Below are positions 55,939-64,000 of a stretch of DNA of 64,000 nucleotides, in pieces; position 1 is the stretch's first letter; each line of letters opens with the position of its first letter. The DNA comes from Bacteroidales bacterium. GTDB taxonomy: Bacteria; Bacteroidota; Bacteroidia; Bacteroidales; ML635J-15. The stretch is from contig JAGCDJ010000020.1 in the NCBI GenBank assembly GCA_017651185.1, positions 62,001 through 126,000 on the forward strand. Direction: 5' to 3'. The notes under the pieces were generated by a model. It was not told the DNA's origin and did no database searches. It saw nothing but the letters and a program-made list of their open reading frames with translations. A program made the position numbers and the translations under genes.

Positions 55939-58221
55939 ATGGAGAACAACTTGGTAATAGTAGAGTCACCCGCGAAAGCAAAGACCATTAAGAAGTTTCT
56001 TGGTGATGACTTCATCGTAAAATCTAGTTACGGACACATCAGGGACATTGAAAAGAAGAATCTGGGAATCGACATTGACAACGGTTTTGCACCGGACTAC
56101 GAAATTCCCGACGACAAGAAAAAAATAGTTGCAGAACTTAAGGAAGCCACAAAAAAAGTAAATACGGTTTGGCTGGCATCCGATGAAGACCGCGAAGGAG
56201 AAGCCATATCGTGGCATTTGAAAGAAGTACTGAAACTCAAGAAAGAAAACACAAAGCGCATAGTTTTCCACGAGATTACAAAGGATGCAATTAAGAATGC
56301 AATTGCAAACCCGCGCGATATAGACCAGAATCTGGTAAACGCACAACAGGCAAGACGAGTACTCGACCGCCTCGTCGGCTTCAAACTGTCACCATTACTG
56401 TGGAAAAAAATCAAACCGGCATTGTCGGCTGGACGAGTTCAGTCGGTAGCCGTAAAACTAATCGTTGAACGCGAAAGGGAAGTTACTGAATTCAACTCGA
56501 AATCGGAATATAAGATTGTAGGCGTTTTCAATATCGACGGCAACTCCGTAAAGGCGGAACTGTCAAAGAAATTCAAGACCTACGAAGAAGCCAAGGCATT
56601 TGTAGAATCGTGCAAGGACAAGAATTTCAGCGTCAAGGACGTAACCAAAAAACCTGGCAAAAAGTCTCCTGCACCACCATTCACGACATCTACCATGCAG
56701 CAGGAAGCCGGCAGAAAACTCGGTTATTCGGTCGCACAGACAATGAGATACGCACAAAATCTTTACGAAAACGGTTTCATTACCTATATGAGAACCGACT
56801 CGCTCAACTTGTCGACTCTTGCAATCGGAACTATCAAGTCCAACATTATCAAGAACTATGGCGACGAATACCTTCACGTGCGCAAATATCAGACAAAGGT
56901 GAAAGGCGCACAGGAAGCACACGAAGCCATCAGACCGACATTCGTCGACAACGAGAAAATCGAAGCCACAAAGCAGGAACAACGCCTATACGACCTAATC
57001 CGCAAGAGAGCAATCGCATCACAGATGGCCGACGCCAAGACAGAAAAGACCATCGTGACAATAGGCGACGACAAAGACACATTCTCATTCATTGCAACAG
57101 GTGAAACCATAATCTTCGACGGATTCCTGAAGTTGTATATCGAATCAAACGACGATGACAACGTGGAAGAAGCAACCGGAATACTCCCTAATATAATTAT
57201 AGGTGCAAAAGCCGAAACTTCAAAAATCGAGGCAATAGAAAAATTCGACCAGCCACCTTCAAGGTACACCGAAGCAAGTCTTGTAAAGAAAATGGAAGAA
57301 CTCGGCATCGGTCGTCCTTCTACCTACGCACCAACAATATCGACCATACAGCAGCGTGAGTATGTAGTAAAGGAAAGCAAGCCAGCAAAGAAGAGAAGCA
57401 TAAAGGTAATTTCATTGTCGAAGGGCAAAATCAAGGAAAGCACAACTACCGAAAACTACGGTGCCGAAAGCAACAAACTCTTCCCGACATCTATAGGAAT
57501 AGTAGTGACCGACTATTTGTCCGCTCATTTCAACGATGTGCTCGACTACAACTTCACGGCCCAGATAGAAGAGAAGTTTGACGACATCGCAATGGGCAAA
57601 CTCAAGTGGAACGATATGCTGAAGTCTTTCTACAAGTCATTCGACAAGGAAGTAGATTCGTCGCTGAAGGAAAAGGAAACTACAAAATGGGAGCGTAACA
57701 TAGGCAACGACCCGAAGACAGGCGCACCTATTATAATAAAGATAGGCAAATACGGACCATACGCATCAATCGAAAACGGTGACAAACCTATGTATGCAAG
57801 CTTGCGCAAGAACCAGAACATTGAGAATGTAACCCTCGAAGAGGTACTTGACCTGTTCAAACTGCCGCGCGAAATTGGAGAATACGAAGGCGATACCGTA
57901 ACAGTTGCCCTCGGCAAGTTCGGACCGTACGTAAGGAATAACGGCAAGTTCTACTCGCTCGCCAAAACCGACGACCCATACTCAATCACCATCGAAAGGG
58001 CAATCGAACTTATTGAGGAAAAGAAAGAGAAGATGAAGAACGCACTCTGCCGCACATTCGACGAGATGCCCGACATGCAAATCCTGAAAGGTAAGTTCGG
58101 ACCATACATTTCGTACCAAAAAAAGAACTACAAAATACCAAAAAATATATCGCCCGAAGAAATCACTCTCGAACAATGCAAAAGCATAATCGAAGCGGGT
58201 CAGGAGAAGAAGAAAAAATAA
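55939..58221 (+). CDS. topA: DNA topoisomerase I
   Basis: 760 residues, type IA topoisomerase that relaxes negative supercoils. The Toprim domain is N-terminal: LVIVESPAKAKTIKKFLG, with acidic residues in ASDEDREGEAISWHL. The catalytic Tyr283 is in the motif ITYMRTDS. The decatenation-loop and domain II/III motifs are present (HEAIRPT, ELGIGRPSTYAPTI). The C-terminus has two or three topoisomerase C-terminal repeats (GKYGPYASIENGDKP, GKFGPYVRNNGKFYSL, GKFGPYISYQKKNYKI) and no zinc-ribbon cysteines, the usual Bacteroidetes form. It has its own promoter upstream and an inverted repeat downstream. Confidence 0.97.
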   Translation: MENNLVIVESPAKAKTIKKFLGDDFIVKSSYGHIRDIEKKNLGIDIDNGFAPDYEIPDDKKKIVAELKEATKKVNTVWLASDEDREGEAISWHLKEVLKLKKENTKRIVFHEITKDAIKNAIANPRDIDQNLVNAQQARRVLDRLVGFKLSPLLWKKIKPALSAGRVQSVAVKLIVEREREVTEFNSKSEYKIVGVFNIDGNSVKAELSKKFKTYEEAKAFVESCKDKNFSVKDVTKKPGKKSPAPPFTTSTMQQEAGRKLGYSVAQTMRYAQNLYENGFITYMRTDSLNLSTLAIGTIKSNIIKNYGDEYLHVRKYQTKVKGAQEAHEAIRPTFVDNEKIEATKQEQRLYDLIRKRAIASQMADAKTEKTIVTIGDDKDTFSFIATGETIIFDGFLKLYIESNDDDNVEEATGILPNIIIGAKAETSKIEAIEKFDQPPSRYTEASLVKKMEELGIGRPSTYAPTISTIQQREYVVKESKPAKKRSIKVISLSKGKIKESTTTENYGAESNKLFPTSIGIVVTDYLSAHFNDVLDYNFTAQIEEKFDDIAMGKLKWNDMLKSFYKSFDKEVDSSLKEKETTKWERNIGNDPKTGAPIIIKIGKYGPYASIENGDKPMYASLRKNQNIENVTLEEVLDLFKLPREIGEYEGDTVTVALGKFGPYVRNNGKFYSLAKTDDPYSITIERAIELIEEKKEKMKNALCRTFDEMPDMQILKGKFGPYISYQKKNYKIPKNISPEEITLEQCKSIIEAGQEKKKK

Positions 58222-58521
58222 ACAAAAATTTACTATCTGGTTAGTATTTTGTTAAAAACTTGACTTGATTTGGAGGTGTCGCGAAAAAAAAATTGCAGCA
58301 CCTCCAAATTTTAGACTTGAAAATCCGTTTTTTTCTCAAGTTTATTAACAAGACAATCAGTTACTTAAGAGTTAATAACCGTTTAAACAAAAAAAAGTTC
58401 ATAAAATTTGGTCGCATAAAAAAAAAGCATTTAATTTACCAACTTGAAATTTGGAGATATACTATACGGTTATAAACTGATATGTTAGACACTATTGTAA
58501 AACGAAAATAACGGAAACAGT
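58222..58521. other. Spacer between topA and porP
   Basis: 300 AT-rich bases. It contains the inverted repeat at 58268-58309 and a weak promoter-like pair: TTTG at 58407-58410 and TAATTTAC at 58432-58439 (21-base spacing; the last two bases deviate from TAnnTTTG). A 60-codon plus-strand frame at 58293-58475 is Lys/Ile-rich and has no homology features; I consider it chance. Confidence 0.5.
58268..58309 (+). terminator. Stem-loop terminator after topA
   Basis: ATTTGGAGGTG (58268-58278) pairs perfectly with CACCTCCAAAT (58299-58309) around a 20-base A-rich loop; TTT follows. It lies 46 bases after the topA stop. Confidence 0.65.
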
Positions 58522-59463
58522 ATGAGAAAAGGGTTAATACTATCGGGACTGTTAATATTGCTTTCTGCATGTTGGTCGTTTGCACAAAATGACTCGCACT
58601 ACAGTTTGTTTGAATATTCGCAGAACCTATATAATCCGGGGGCCGCAGGAGCAAACAATGCGATATGCATCACAAGTATGCATCGCCAGCAATGGGTTGG
58701 ATTTGACGAAGGTCGCCCTCAAACCACCATATTTACATTTGATATGCCAATTAAGGATTTCATGGGAATTGGCGCAGCAGTAATGCATGAAAGCATTGGT
58801 TTCGGAAACGATGTAAGTTTTATGGTAAACGCTGCTTACAGACATGAATTCTCTTTCGGCATATTAGGTGCAGGCGTGAGTCTCGGTATGCTGAACAGAA
58901 ATTTAGACGGAGAATGGAGAACCCCAAATTCTCTTGGCGGAGACCCAGTCTACAGGGATCCAACTATACCACATAAGGACAGCAAGACCATATTCGACAT
59001 GCACCTCGGTGCAACTCTCTACGGAAAGGACTTCTGGGCAGGACTCTCTGTAAGCCACCTTACAAGACCGACAATCGAACTTGGTGGAGCCAAATCAACA
59101 TACCTTGCTAGACACTACTACGTTGCAGGAGGATACAACTGGACTCTACCGAATCCTTCAAGCGACTTGCTATTCTCTGCAATGGCAGTATACGCTTCAA
59201 CATTCGAATTCCAAATCAATGCTAAATACTTGTTCGAGAAGAAGTTCTGGGCAGGATTGTCTTATAGGTACAACGATGCTATCGTACCTATGCTCGGTTT
59301 GCATTTGTCGTTTGGCATGAGTATTGGATATTGCTACGATATACCTCTAGGAAAAAATTCTTACAGGTATAACACTGGTTCTCACGAAATTATGGTTAGA
59401 TATTGCTTCAATGTTGCTAAGAACAACAATATGGGTAGGTACAGAAGCGTTAGAAGATTATAA
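58522..59463 (+). CDS. porP: Type IX secretion system membrane protein PorP/SprF
   Basis: 313 residues. Signal peptide to about 22 (GLILSGLLILLSACWSFAQ); the internal LSAC could in principle be a lipobox, but AQ cleavage is more in keeping with the family. The start of the mature protein follows the PorP_SprF pattern (HYSLFEYSQNLYNPGAAGAN, then HRQQWVGFDEGRPQTTIFTF). The rest alternates amphipathic strands with aromatic ends, typical of an outer-membrane beta-barrel (14 strands in structures of relatives). PorP is part of the T9SS outer-membrane assembly, and SprF-type members partner type B cargo. It is the first gene of the porPKLMN cluster, 70 bp before porK. Confidence 0.93.
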   Translation: MRKGLILSGLLILLSACWSFAQNDSHYSLFEYSQNLYNPGAAGANNAICITSMHRQQWVGFDEGRPQTTIFTFDMPIKDFMGIGAAVMHESIGFGNDVSFMVNAAYRHEFSFGILGAGVSLGMLNRNLDGEWRTPNSLGGDPVYRDPTIPHKDSKTIFDMHLGATLYGKDFWAGLSVSHLTRPTIELGGAKSTYLARHYYVAGGYNWTLPNPSSDLLFSAMAVYASTFEFQINAKYLFEKKFWAGLSYRYNDAIVPMLGLHLSFGMSIGYCYDIPLGKNSYRYNTGSHEIMVRYCFNVAKNNNMGRYRSVRRL

Positions 59464-59533
59464 ACTGGGAATAACTAGAAAGAGAAAATTATTAAGTAAT
59501 AGTTAAAAGAGAAACTTACTAAATATTATAATT

Positions 59534-61201
59534 ATGAGAACGTTACTTGTCATTTTAGCCGTATTCATCATCGCTTTGGTTAGCGGTTGCAGCTATTCGG
59601 GTAATGGTGAACTGACCGGAGTAGAACGTAAGACGTGGTACACTCCTCAACCCTACGGAATGCTTTTCATTCCTCCTGGATCATACCAGATGGGTCCAAG
59701 CGACCAGGATGTCCCCTATGCAATGACAGCTCAATCGAAAACAGTTACCATTCAAGGTTTTTGGATGGACGAAACCGAAATAACAAATTCGGAATACAGA
59801 CAGTTCGTATATTGGGTAAGAGACTCACTGGCTCTCACTACATTAGGTAAGGAAACTAAAAACTCGGTGGATTTCGGTGACATTAGCACAAAGAAATCGT
59901 ACCAGCCAACCGATTTTATCATCGACGATGCTGAAGTATCGGAAGAAGAAGTTAACTTTATGACCAACATGTACGAAAATGGTGAGTTCGACTTCGACGA
60001 CTACGACAACAACAACTTCCTCGATTGGAACGGTCCACTGGATTACAATGATTTGGAACTCAAGGGTATCCTCATCAAGAACGAAATCCCGAACAATTTT
60101 AACCAGACTTTGTTCTTGCTCCCTCCTGCTGAACTCTACAGGTTCAACCGCAAGATCGACATGAACACTGACGCATTGTACTACGAATATTTCTGGCAGG
60201 ATTTGAGACAGGCAGCACAGAAGCACGTATTCAAACCAGGTGACGACGCTGTTATCCAAGACGCTGAACTTGCACGTAGTTTCGAACGTGAAGCTGACCA
60301 CGGACTTAGAATCGGCAGACACTTCAATCCTGAAACAGGCCACTATGAAGGTACAATCAAGGATCGCGAAAAAATGAAGGAAGATGCTGAATGGGAAGAC
60401 TTTGCCGACAGGGAAATCAAGAACTACGACGGAAAGTCTGATGCAGGAAGACATGGCGGAAGATACAGCTACTGGATGCACGAGAAAGTACATATCTACC
60501 CAGATACTCTCTGCTGGATTAGCGATTTCACATATTCGTACAACGAACCTATGGCAAAGGCATATTTCTGGCATCCTGCATACGACTACTATCCAGTAGT
60601 TGGTGTAACATGGAAGCAGGCATCGGCATTCTGCGTATGGAGAACCATGATGAAGAACGCTTCACAGGCAGCAGCTGGTGAATATGCATTGCAAGACTAC
60701 AGACTTCCTACCGAATCGGAATGGGAATATGCAGCACGCGGTGGTCTCGACCTCATGATGTATCCTTGGGGCGGTCTCTACACCCGCAACTATAGCGGTT
60801 GCCACGTGGCAAACTTCAAACCTATGAGAGGTAACTACTATGATGATGGTGGAGTACAGACACTTATGGTTGCAACTTTCGACCCCAACGAATTCGGTCT
60901 TTACGATATGGCAGGAAACGTTGCTGAATGGACAAACAACGCATTCGACGAAGCTGCATACAACTATACACACGACTTGAATCCTGACTATGAATATTAC
61001 GCACATCCAGATGATTCTCCCGCACTTAAGAGAAAGGTCATCAGAGGCGGTTCATGGAAGGACGTATCGTACTACATGCAGAATGGTACACGTACATACG
61101 AATATCAGGATTCTGCAAAGTGCTACATCGGTTTCAGATGCGTAAGGGAATACCTTGGTCGTCACAGAGGCGATGGAACTTCCTATTCACAAGTATATTA
61201 A
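59534..61201 (+). CDS. porK: Type IX secretion system lipoprotein PorK/GldK
   Basis: 555 residues. The lipoprotein signal peptide ends LVSGC with lipidated Cys19. The mature protein has the formylglycine-generating-enzyme/sulfatase-modifying-factor fold: PYGMLFIPPGSYQMGPSDQD at the start, FWMDETEITNSEYRQFVYWV, a large acidic insertion (about 120-250), then YPVVGVTWKQASAFCVWR, RLPTESEWEYAARGG, GLYDMAGNVAEWTNNA and RGGSWKD. In P. gingivalis, PorK forms the periplasmic ring with PorN, attached to the outer membrane. LspA encoded at 14265 would process it. It is followed by porL after 52 bp. Confidence 0.96.
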   Translation: MRTLLVILAVFIIALVSGCSYSGNGELTGVERKTWYTPQPYGMLFIPPGSYQMGPSDQDVPYAMTAQSKTVTIQGFWMDETEITNSEYRQFVYWVRDSLALTTLGKETKNSVDFGDISTKKSYQPTDFIIDDAEVSEEEVNFMTNMYENGEFDFDDYDNNNFLDWNGPLDYNDLELKGILIKNEIPNNFNQTLFLLPPAELYRFNRKIDMNTDALYYEYFWQDLRQAAQKHVFKPGDDAVIQDAELARSFEREADHGLRIGRHFNPETGHYEGTIKDREKMKEDAEWEDFADREIKNYDGKSDAGRHGGRYSYWMHEKVHIYPDTLCWISDFTYSYNEPMAKAYFWHPAYDYYPVVGVTWKQASAFCVWRTMMKNASQAAAGEYALQDYRLPTESEWEYAARGGLDLMMYPWGGLYTRNYSGCHVANFKPMRGNYYDDGGVQTLMVATFDPNEFGLYDMAGNVAEWTNNAFDEAAYNYTHDLNPDYEYYAHPDDSPALKRKVIRGGSWKDVSYYMQNGTRTYEYQDSAKCYIGFRCVREYLGRHRGDGTSYSQVY

Positions 61202-61253
61202 GTGTTTAATTAGAATTATATTAAGTATTATTAAAAACTAAAAAAGTAAAAGT

Positions 61254-62189
61254 ATGAGTTTAGGTGAATTGACCCAAACCAAAGGGTACAAAGTATTTAT
61301 GGGTTATGTTTACGGTTGGGGTGCAACCGTCGTTATGGTTGGAGCATTGTTCAAAATCCAGCACTATCCTGGTGCTAGTGTCATGCTTATCGTAGGTCTT
61401 ATGACGGAAGCTGTAATCTTCTTCCTCTCAGCATTCGAACCACCTCACGAACAAGTTGACTGGAGCTTGGTTTACCCCGAACTCGCAGGCATTGACAAGG
61501 ATATGGACAATATCAACGTTGAAGACAAGAAAGCAGCAGTTAAGTCAAAGAAATCTGCTCTCGAAAAATTTGACGCAATGATTGAAAATGCAGAGATTAC
61601 ACCCGAATTGTTTGAAAAGTTGGGTCATGGTTTGAAGAACTTGAATACTACTACCGAAAAGTTGAAAGATGTATCAGACGCTACAGCTGCTACCAATAAT
61701 TATGTAGCTAACTTCGAAATGGCATCACAGAAGGTTAACTCGTTCGCAGAAGCATACGGTGCATCAGCACAGAAGCTCAACGTACAGGCAGAAAACCTTG
61801 CAAATGCATACGAAAGATCAGCAAAGTCTGTTGGCAATTCTGGCGACGAACTTTCGGCAACCTACACCAAGCTCATCGCTTCGATGAACAAGGAACTCGA
61901 AACTTCTGCTGGCAGTGGCAAGTCGTACAACGAACAGCTCAACATCATGAACAAGAACCTCATGGCATTGAACTCAGTATACGAAATGCAACTCGAAGGA
62001 ACAAACAAGCAGTTCGAAGCAGCAAAGAAGTTGTCATCTGGTTTGGACGAAATCATGGCAAACATGAAGCAGTCAGCAGAAGACACAAAGCGCTACAGAG
62101 ACGAAATAGGAAGATTGAGTTCGAACTTGGCAGCAATGAACACTATTTATGGAAACATGCTTGCTGCAATGAATTTCAAGCAGAATTAA
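61254..62189 (+). CDS. porL: Type IX secretion system motor protein PorL/GldL
   Basis: 311 residues. Two transmembrane helices at about 19-36 and 41-60 (WGATVVMVGALFKIQ and VMLIVGLMTEAVIFFLSAF) carry the conserved charged Glu in the second helix, followed by a long cytoplasmic coiled-coil-rich region (about 95-311) with repeated Asn/Ser/Ala heptads. With PorM it forms the proton-driven inner-membrane rotary motor that powers secretion. The N-terminus has the GldL start (YKVFMGYVYGWGATVV). Spacing of 52 bp on both sides is consistent with one operon. Confidence 0.96.
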   Translation: MSLGELTQTKGYKVFMGYVYGWGATVVMVGALFKIQHYPGASVMLIVGLMTEAVIFFLSAFEPPHEQVDWSLVYPELAGIDKDMDNINVEDKKAAVKSKKSALEKFDAMIENAEITPELFEKLGHGLKNLNTTTEKLKDVSDATAATNNYVANFEMASQKVNSFAEAYGASAQKLNVQAENLANAYERSAKSVGNSGDELSATYTKLIASMNKELETSAGSGKSYNEQLNIMNKNLMALNSVYEMQLEGTNKQFEAAKKLSSGLDEIMANMKQSAEDTKRYRDEIGRLSSNLAAMNTIYGNMLAAMNFKQN

Positions 62190-62241
62190 TTTCCGCATAG
62201 AGAATTTTAACTGATTGTTGAACATTAAAAACTAAAGTTAT

Positions 62242-63924
62242 ATGTCAGGTGGAAATTGTCCGGAGACCCCGAGACAGAAAATGATCGGTATGATGTACCT
62301 GTTCTACACCGCACTTATGGCATTGAACGTATCAAACGAAGTTTTGAACGCGTTCGTAGCGGTAAACGCAGGTATTCAGCAGACCACTGAAAACTTCTCG
62401 ATTAAAACCGGAGAACTATACGGAAGAATTGACGGCAAAGCCGCTGAGCAGCCCGGCAAATATGCTGCACTGCAAAAGGAAGCTCATGAATTTGAAGCAG
62501 AATGTAATAAAATCTTCAATGGTATCAGAAGAATCAAAGTTCAGTGCTTGAACAAGAGTGATGAAACCATTGACCCTACAAATATTGAAATGGATACCGC
62601 AGTAATCAAGAAGATGGACGACATCAACGCTGCTCCAGCAATCATGGACAAGGAAGCTGGTGGTGTTATGGGCGACAGCTTGAGATCGTGGATGGATAAC
62701 TTCAGAGAAATGGTACTCAAAATGTCTGTATTCAGAACAGACAAGAAGGATCCTAATAGCCCTGTTGATACAACAAGTTCATTCTACAAGAGAACAGCAG
62801 CTGCACTTGCTACTCCAGACAAGATTGACGACGGTGCAACAATTCCTTGGGAACTCGGTCTTGTAAGACACATGCCTCTCGTTGGTACTTTGGCATTGCT
62901 CTCAAAATTGCAGTCGGATATTAGAAACGTTGAAGCTGAAGTTTTGCAGCAGATGGTTGCCGACCTCGAAGGTATGGATATCCGTATCTCATCTCTTACT
63001 GGTTTGGTTAGTACATCAAAGAGCGTTGTAATGAGCGGTAGCGAATACGAAGCACAGATATTCATCGGTGCTCGCGATACCACAATGAGACCTACCATTT
63101 ATATTACACAGACAGCTCCATACTACGATTCAGTTGTTAAGCCTAATGGCGAAATTGAATACAAGCAACTTGCAAATGCTACCTACGACACTCTTCCTTT
63201 GGACGAACAAGGTCGTGGTACATGGAAAAATGTTGGTGGCGTTGGTGAACACGGATACGGCGGTTTGATTTTCTATAAGTCGAACGTTGGTGACCAGTGG
63301 ATTCCATACAAATCATCATACGCAGTTGCTACATCATCTACAACAATTTCAGCTACAGCTTGTAACATCTTCTACAAAGGTTTGCAGAACCCATTGTCAG
63401 TTGCAGCATCAGGTTACACAAACATCAATGTTTCGGCAACAGGTGGTGCTACTATAACCAAGGGTAAACTTGCTGGATACGAAGGCGAATATATCGTAAC
63501 AATTCCTGCAGGAAGCCAGACCAAGGAAGTAACCATCAACGTAAGCGCAGACGGAAAGTCGGTTGGACATCAGACATTCAAGGTCATGAACGTTCCTTCA
63601 CCTATTATTACAATAGGCGGTTACAAGAGTGGTGACGATGTTCCAAAGGCAGCTATTAAAGGTTCACCTAGACTTGATGCAGTACTTGAAGGCGGATTCT
63701 TCCCGTTCAAGGACGTAAAATATACCGTAACATCTTTCACATACATGAAGGAAGTAAGAGGTGTAACATCGTCACAGGTTGTAAGCGGAAACACAATACC
63801 GGGCGATATCTTGTCAGACATATCAAAGAAGGCATCAGGATCTTCGATTTCGTTCATCGGAATCAAGGTTTCATCACCTTCAGGACCGAGAAACGCTCCA
63901 GGTTTTGCAGCAAGATTGAAATAA
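62242..63924 (+). CDS. porM: Type IX secretion system motor protein PorM/GldM
   Basis: 560 residues. The N-terminus CPETPRQKMIGMMYLFYTAL with one transmembrane helix to about 38 (MALNVSNEVLNAFVAVN) is the GldM signature. The periplasmic part has a helical D1 domain (about 40-225) and Ig-like D2-D4 domains (about 225-515), the last containing FPFKDVKYTVTSFTYMKE. PorM spans the periplasm and connects the PorL motor to the PorK/N ring. Length is a little above P. gingivalis PorM (516, as I recall). It is followed by porN after 15 bp. Confidence 0.96.
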   Translation: MSGGNCPETPRQKMIGMMYLFYTALMALNVSNEVLNAFVAVNAGIQQTTENFSIKTGELYGRIDGKAAEQPGKYAALQKEAHEFEAECNKIFNGIRRIKVQCLNKSDETIDPTNIEMDTAVIKKMDDINAAPAIMDKEAGGVMGDSLRSWMDNFREMVLKMSVFRTDKKDPNSPVDTTSSFYKRTAAALATPDKIDDGATIPWELGLVRHMPLVGTLALLSKLQSDIRNVEAEVLQQMVADLEGMDIRISSLTGLVSTSKSVVMSGSEYEAQIFIGARDTTMRPTIYITQTAPYYDSVVKPNGEIEYKQLANATYDTLPLDEQGRGTWKNVGGVGEHGYGGLIFYKSNVGDQWIPYKSSYAVATSSTTISATACNIFYKGLQNPLSVAASGYTNINVSATGGATITKGKLAGYEGEYIVTIPAGSQTKEVTINVSADGKSVGHQTFKVMNVPSPIITIGGYKSGDDVPKAAIKGSPRLDAVLEGGFFPFKDVKYTVTSFTYMKEVRGVTSSQVVSGNTIPGDILSDISKKASGSSISFIGIKVSSPSGPRNAPGFAARLK

Positions 63925-63939
63925 TTAAAATTCATAGTC

Positions 63940-64000
63940 ATGAAAAGATTAGTTAGTTTTTCCGTATTATTGGCTCTCACACTAGCATTGGCAAACACAT
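63940..64000 (+). CDS. porN: Start of PorN/GldN (cut by window end)
   Basis: Only about 20 codons are in the window: ATG at 63940 followed by a signal peptide (MKRLVSFSVLLALTLALANT). The identification rests on position alone: porN/gldN follows porM/gldM in almost all T9SS operons, and a signal peptide fits this periplasmic ring component. The next bases outside the window would settle it. Confidence 0.75.
   Translation, partial: MKRLVSFSVLLALTLALANT

Noticed and set aside
58293..58475. 60-codon Lys/Ile-rich ORF between topA and porP
   Set aside because: Begins inside the topA stem-loop, very AT-rich, no motif; likely chance.

Overview
This window comes from a member of the Bacteroidota, most likely the order Bacteroidales. 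It carries the core operon of the type IX secretion system (porP-porK-porL-porM and the first codons of porN), proteins with T9SS type A and type B C-terminal sorting domains, a PorE-like OmpA protein, and TAnnTTTG promoter elements in place of sigma70 boxes. The tmRNA tag is of the Bacteroidetes ENNYA-type. No insertion sequence, integrase or CRISPR array was found; one short ORF6N remnant hints at old mobile-element activity.

Layout. 1-6410 (minus): a secreted giant glycine-rich protein, cut by the left edge, followed by an AT-rich repetitive intergenic region with the ORF6N remnant. 7103-16900 (plus): a small lipoprotein, an RND/MMPL-type exporter overlapping an NDP-sugar epimerase, leucyl-tRNA synthetase, lspA overlapping a DegT-type aminotransferase, and a neutral zinc metallopeptidase. 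16936-23342 (minus): a tightly packed run, Nudix hydrolase, recQ, lipoprotein, purD, DUF6427-like membrane protein, prenyl synthase. 23508-25575 (plus): tRNA-Leu(GAG) and ribosomal protein S1, each with a clear Bacteroidetes promoter. 26008-42963 (minus): a single 5651-codon gene for a repetitive T9SS-exported surface protein, preceded by an unusual GC-rich leader that also encodes a translationally coupled 52-codon ORF. 43386-43784 (minus): tmRNA. 44112-47762 (minus): a gingipain-like C25 protease. 47888-51141 (plus): TPR protein and PorE-like protein. 51199-53438 (plus): aroB-aroA. 53504-55849 (minus): PBP1A. 55939-58221 (plus): topA. 58522-64000 (plus): porPKLM and the start of porN.

How it fits together. 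PorK/L/M/N/P and the PorE-like protein are secretion machinery. The C25 protease (type A sorting domain) and the 5651-residue protein (type B sorting domain) are cargo, and the glycine-rich giant is probably cargo too, although its C-terminus lies outside the window. LspA matures lipoproteins such as PorK.

The most unusual observation is in leucyl-tRNA synthetase: about 110 residues just before the KMSKS region look like an intact PD-(D/E)XK (DUF559/Vsr-like) nuclease domain inserted in frame. The second is the GC-rich leader/uORF in front of the giant adhesin gene. The third is the repeated CIGCD linker in its HYR-type repeats, some of which are recent 348-bp tandem duplications.
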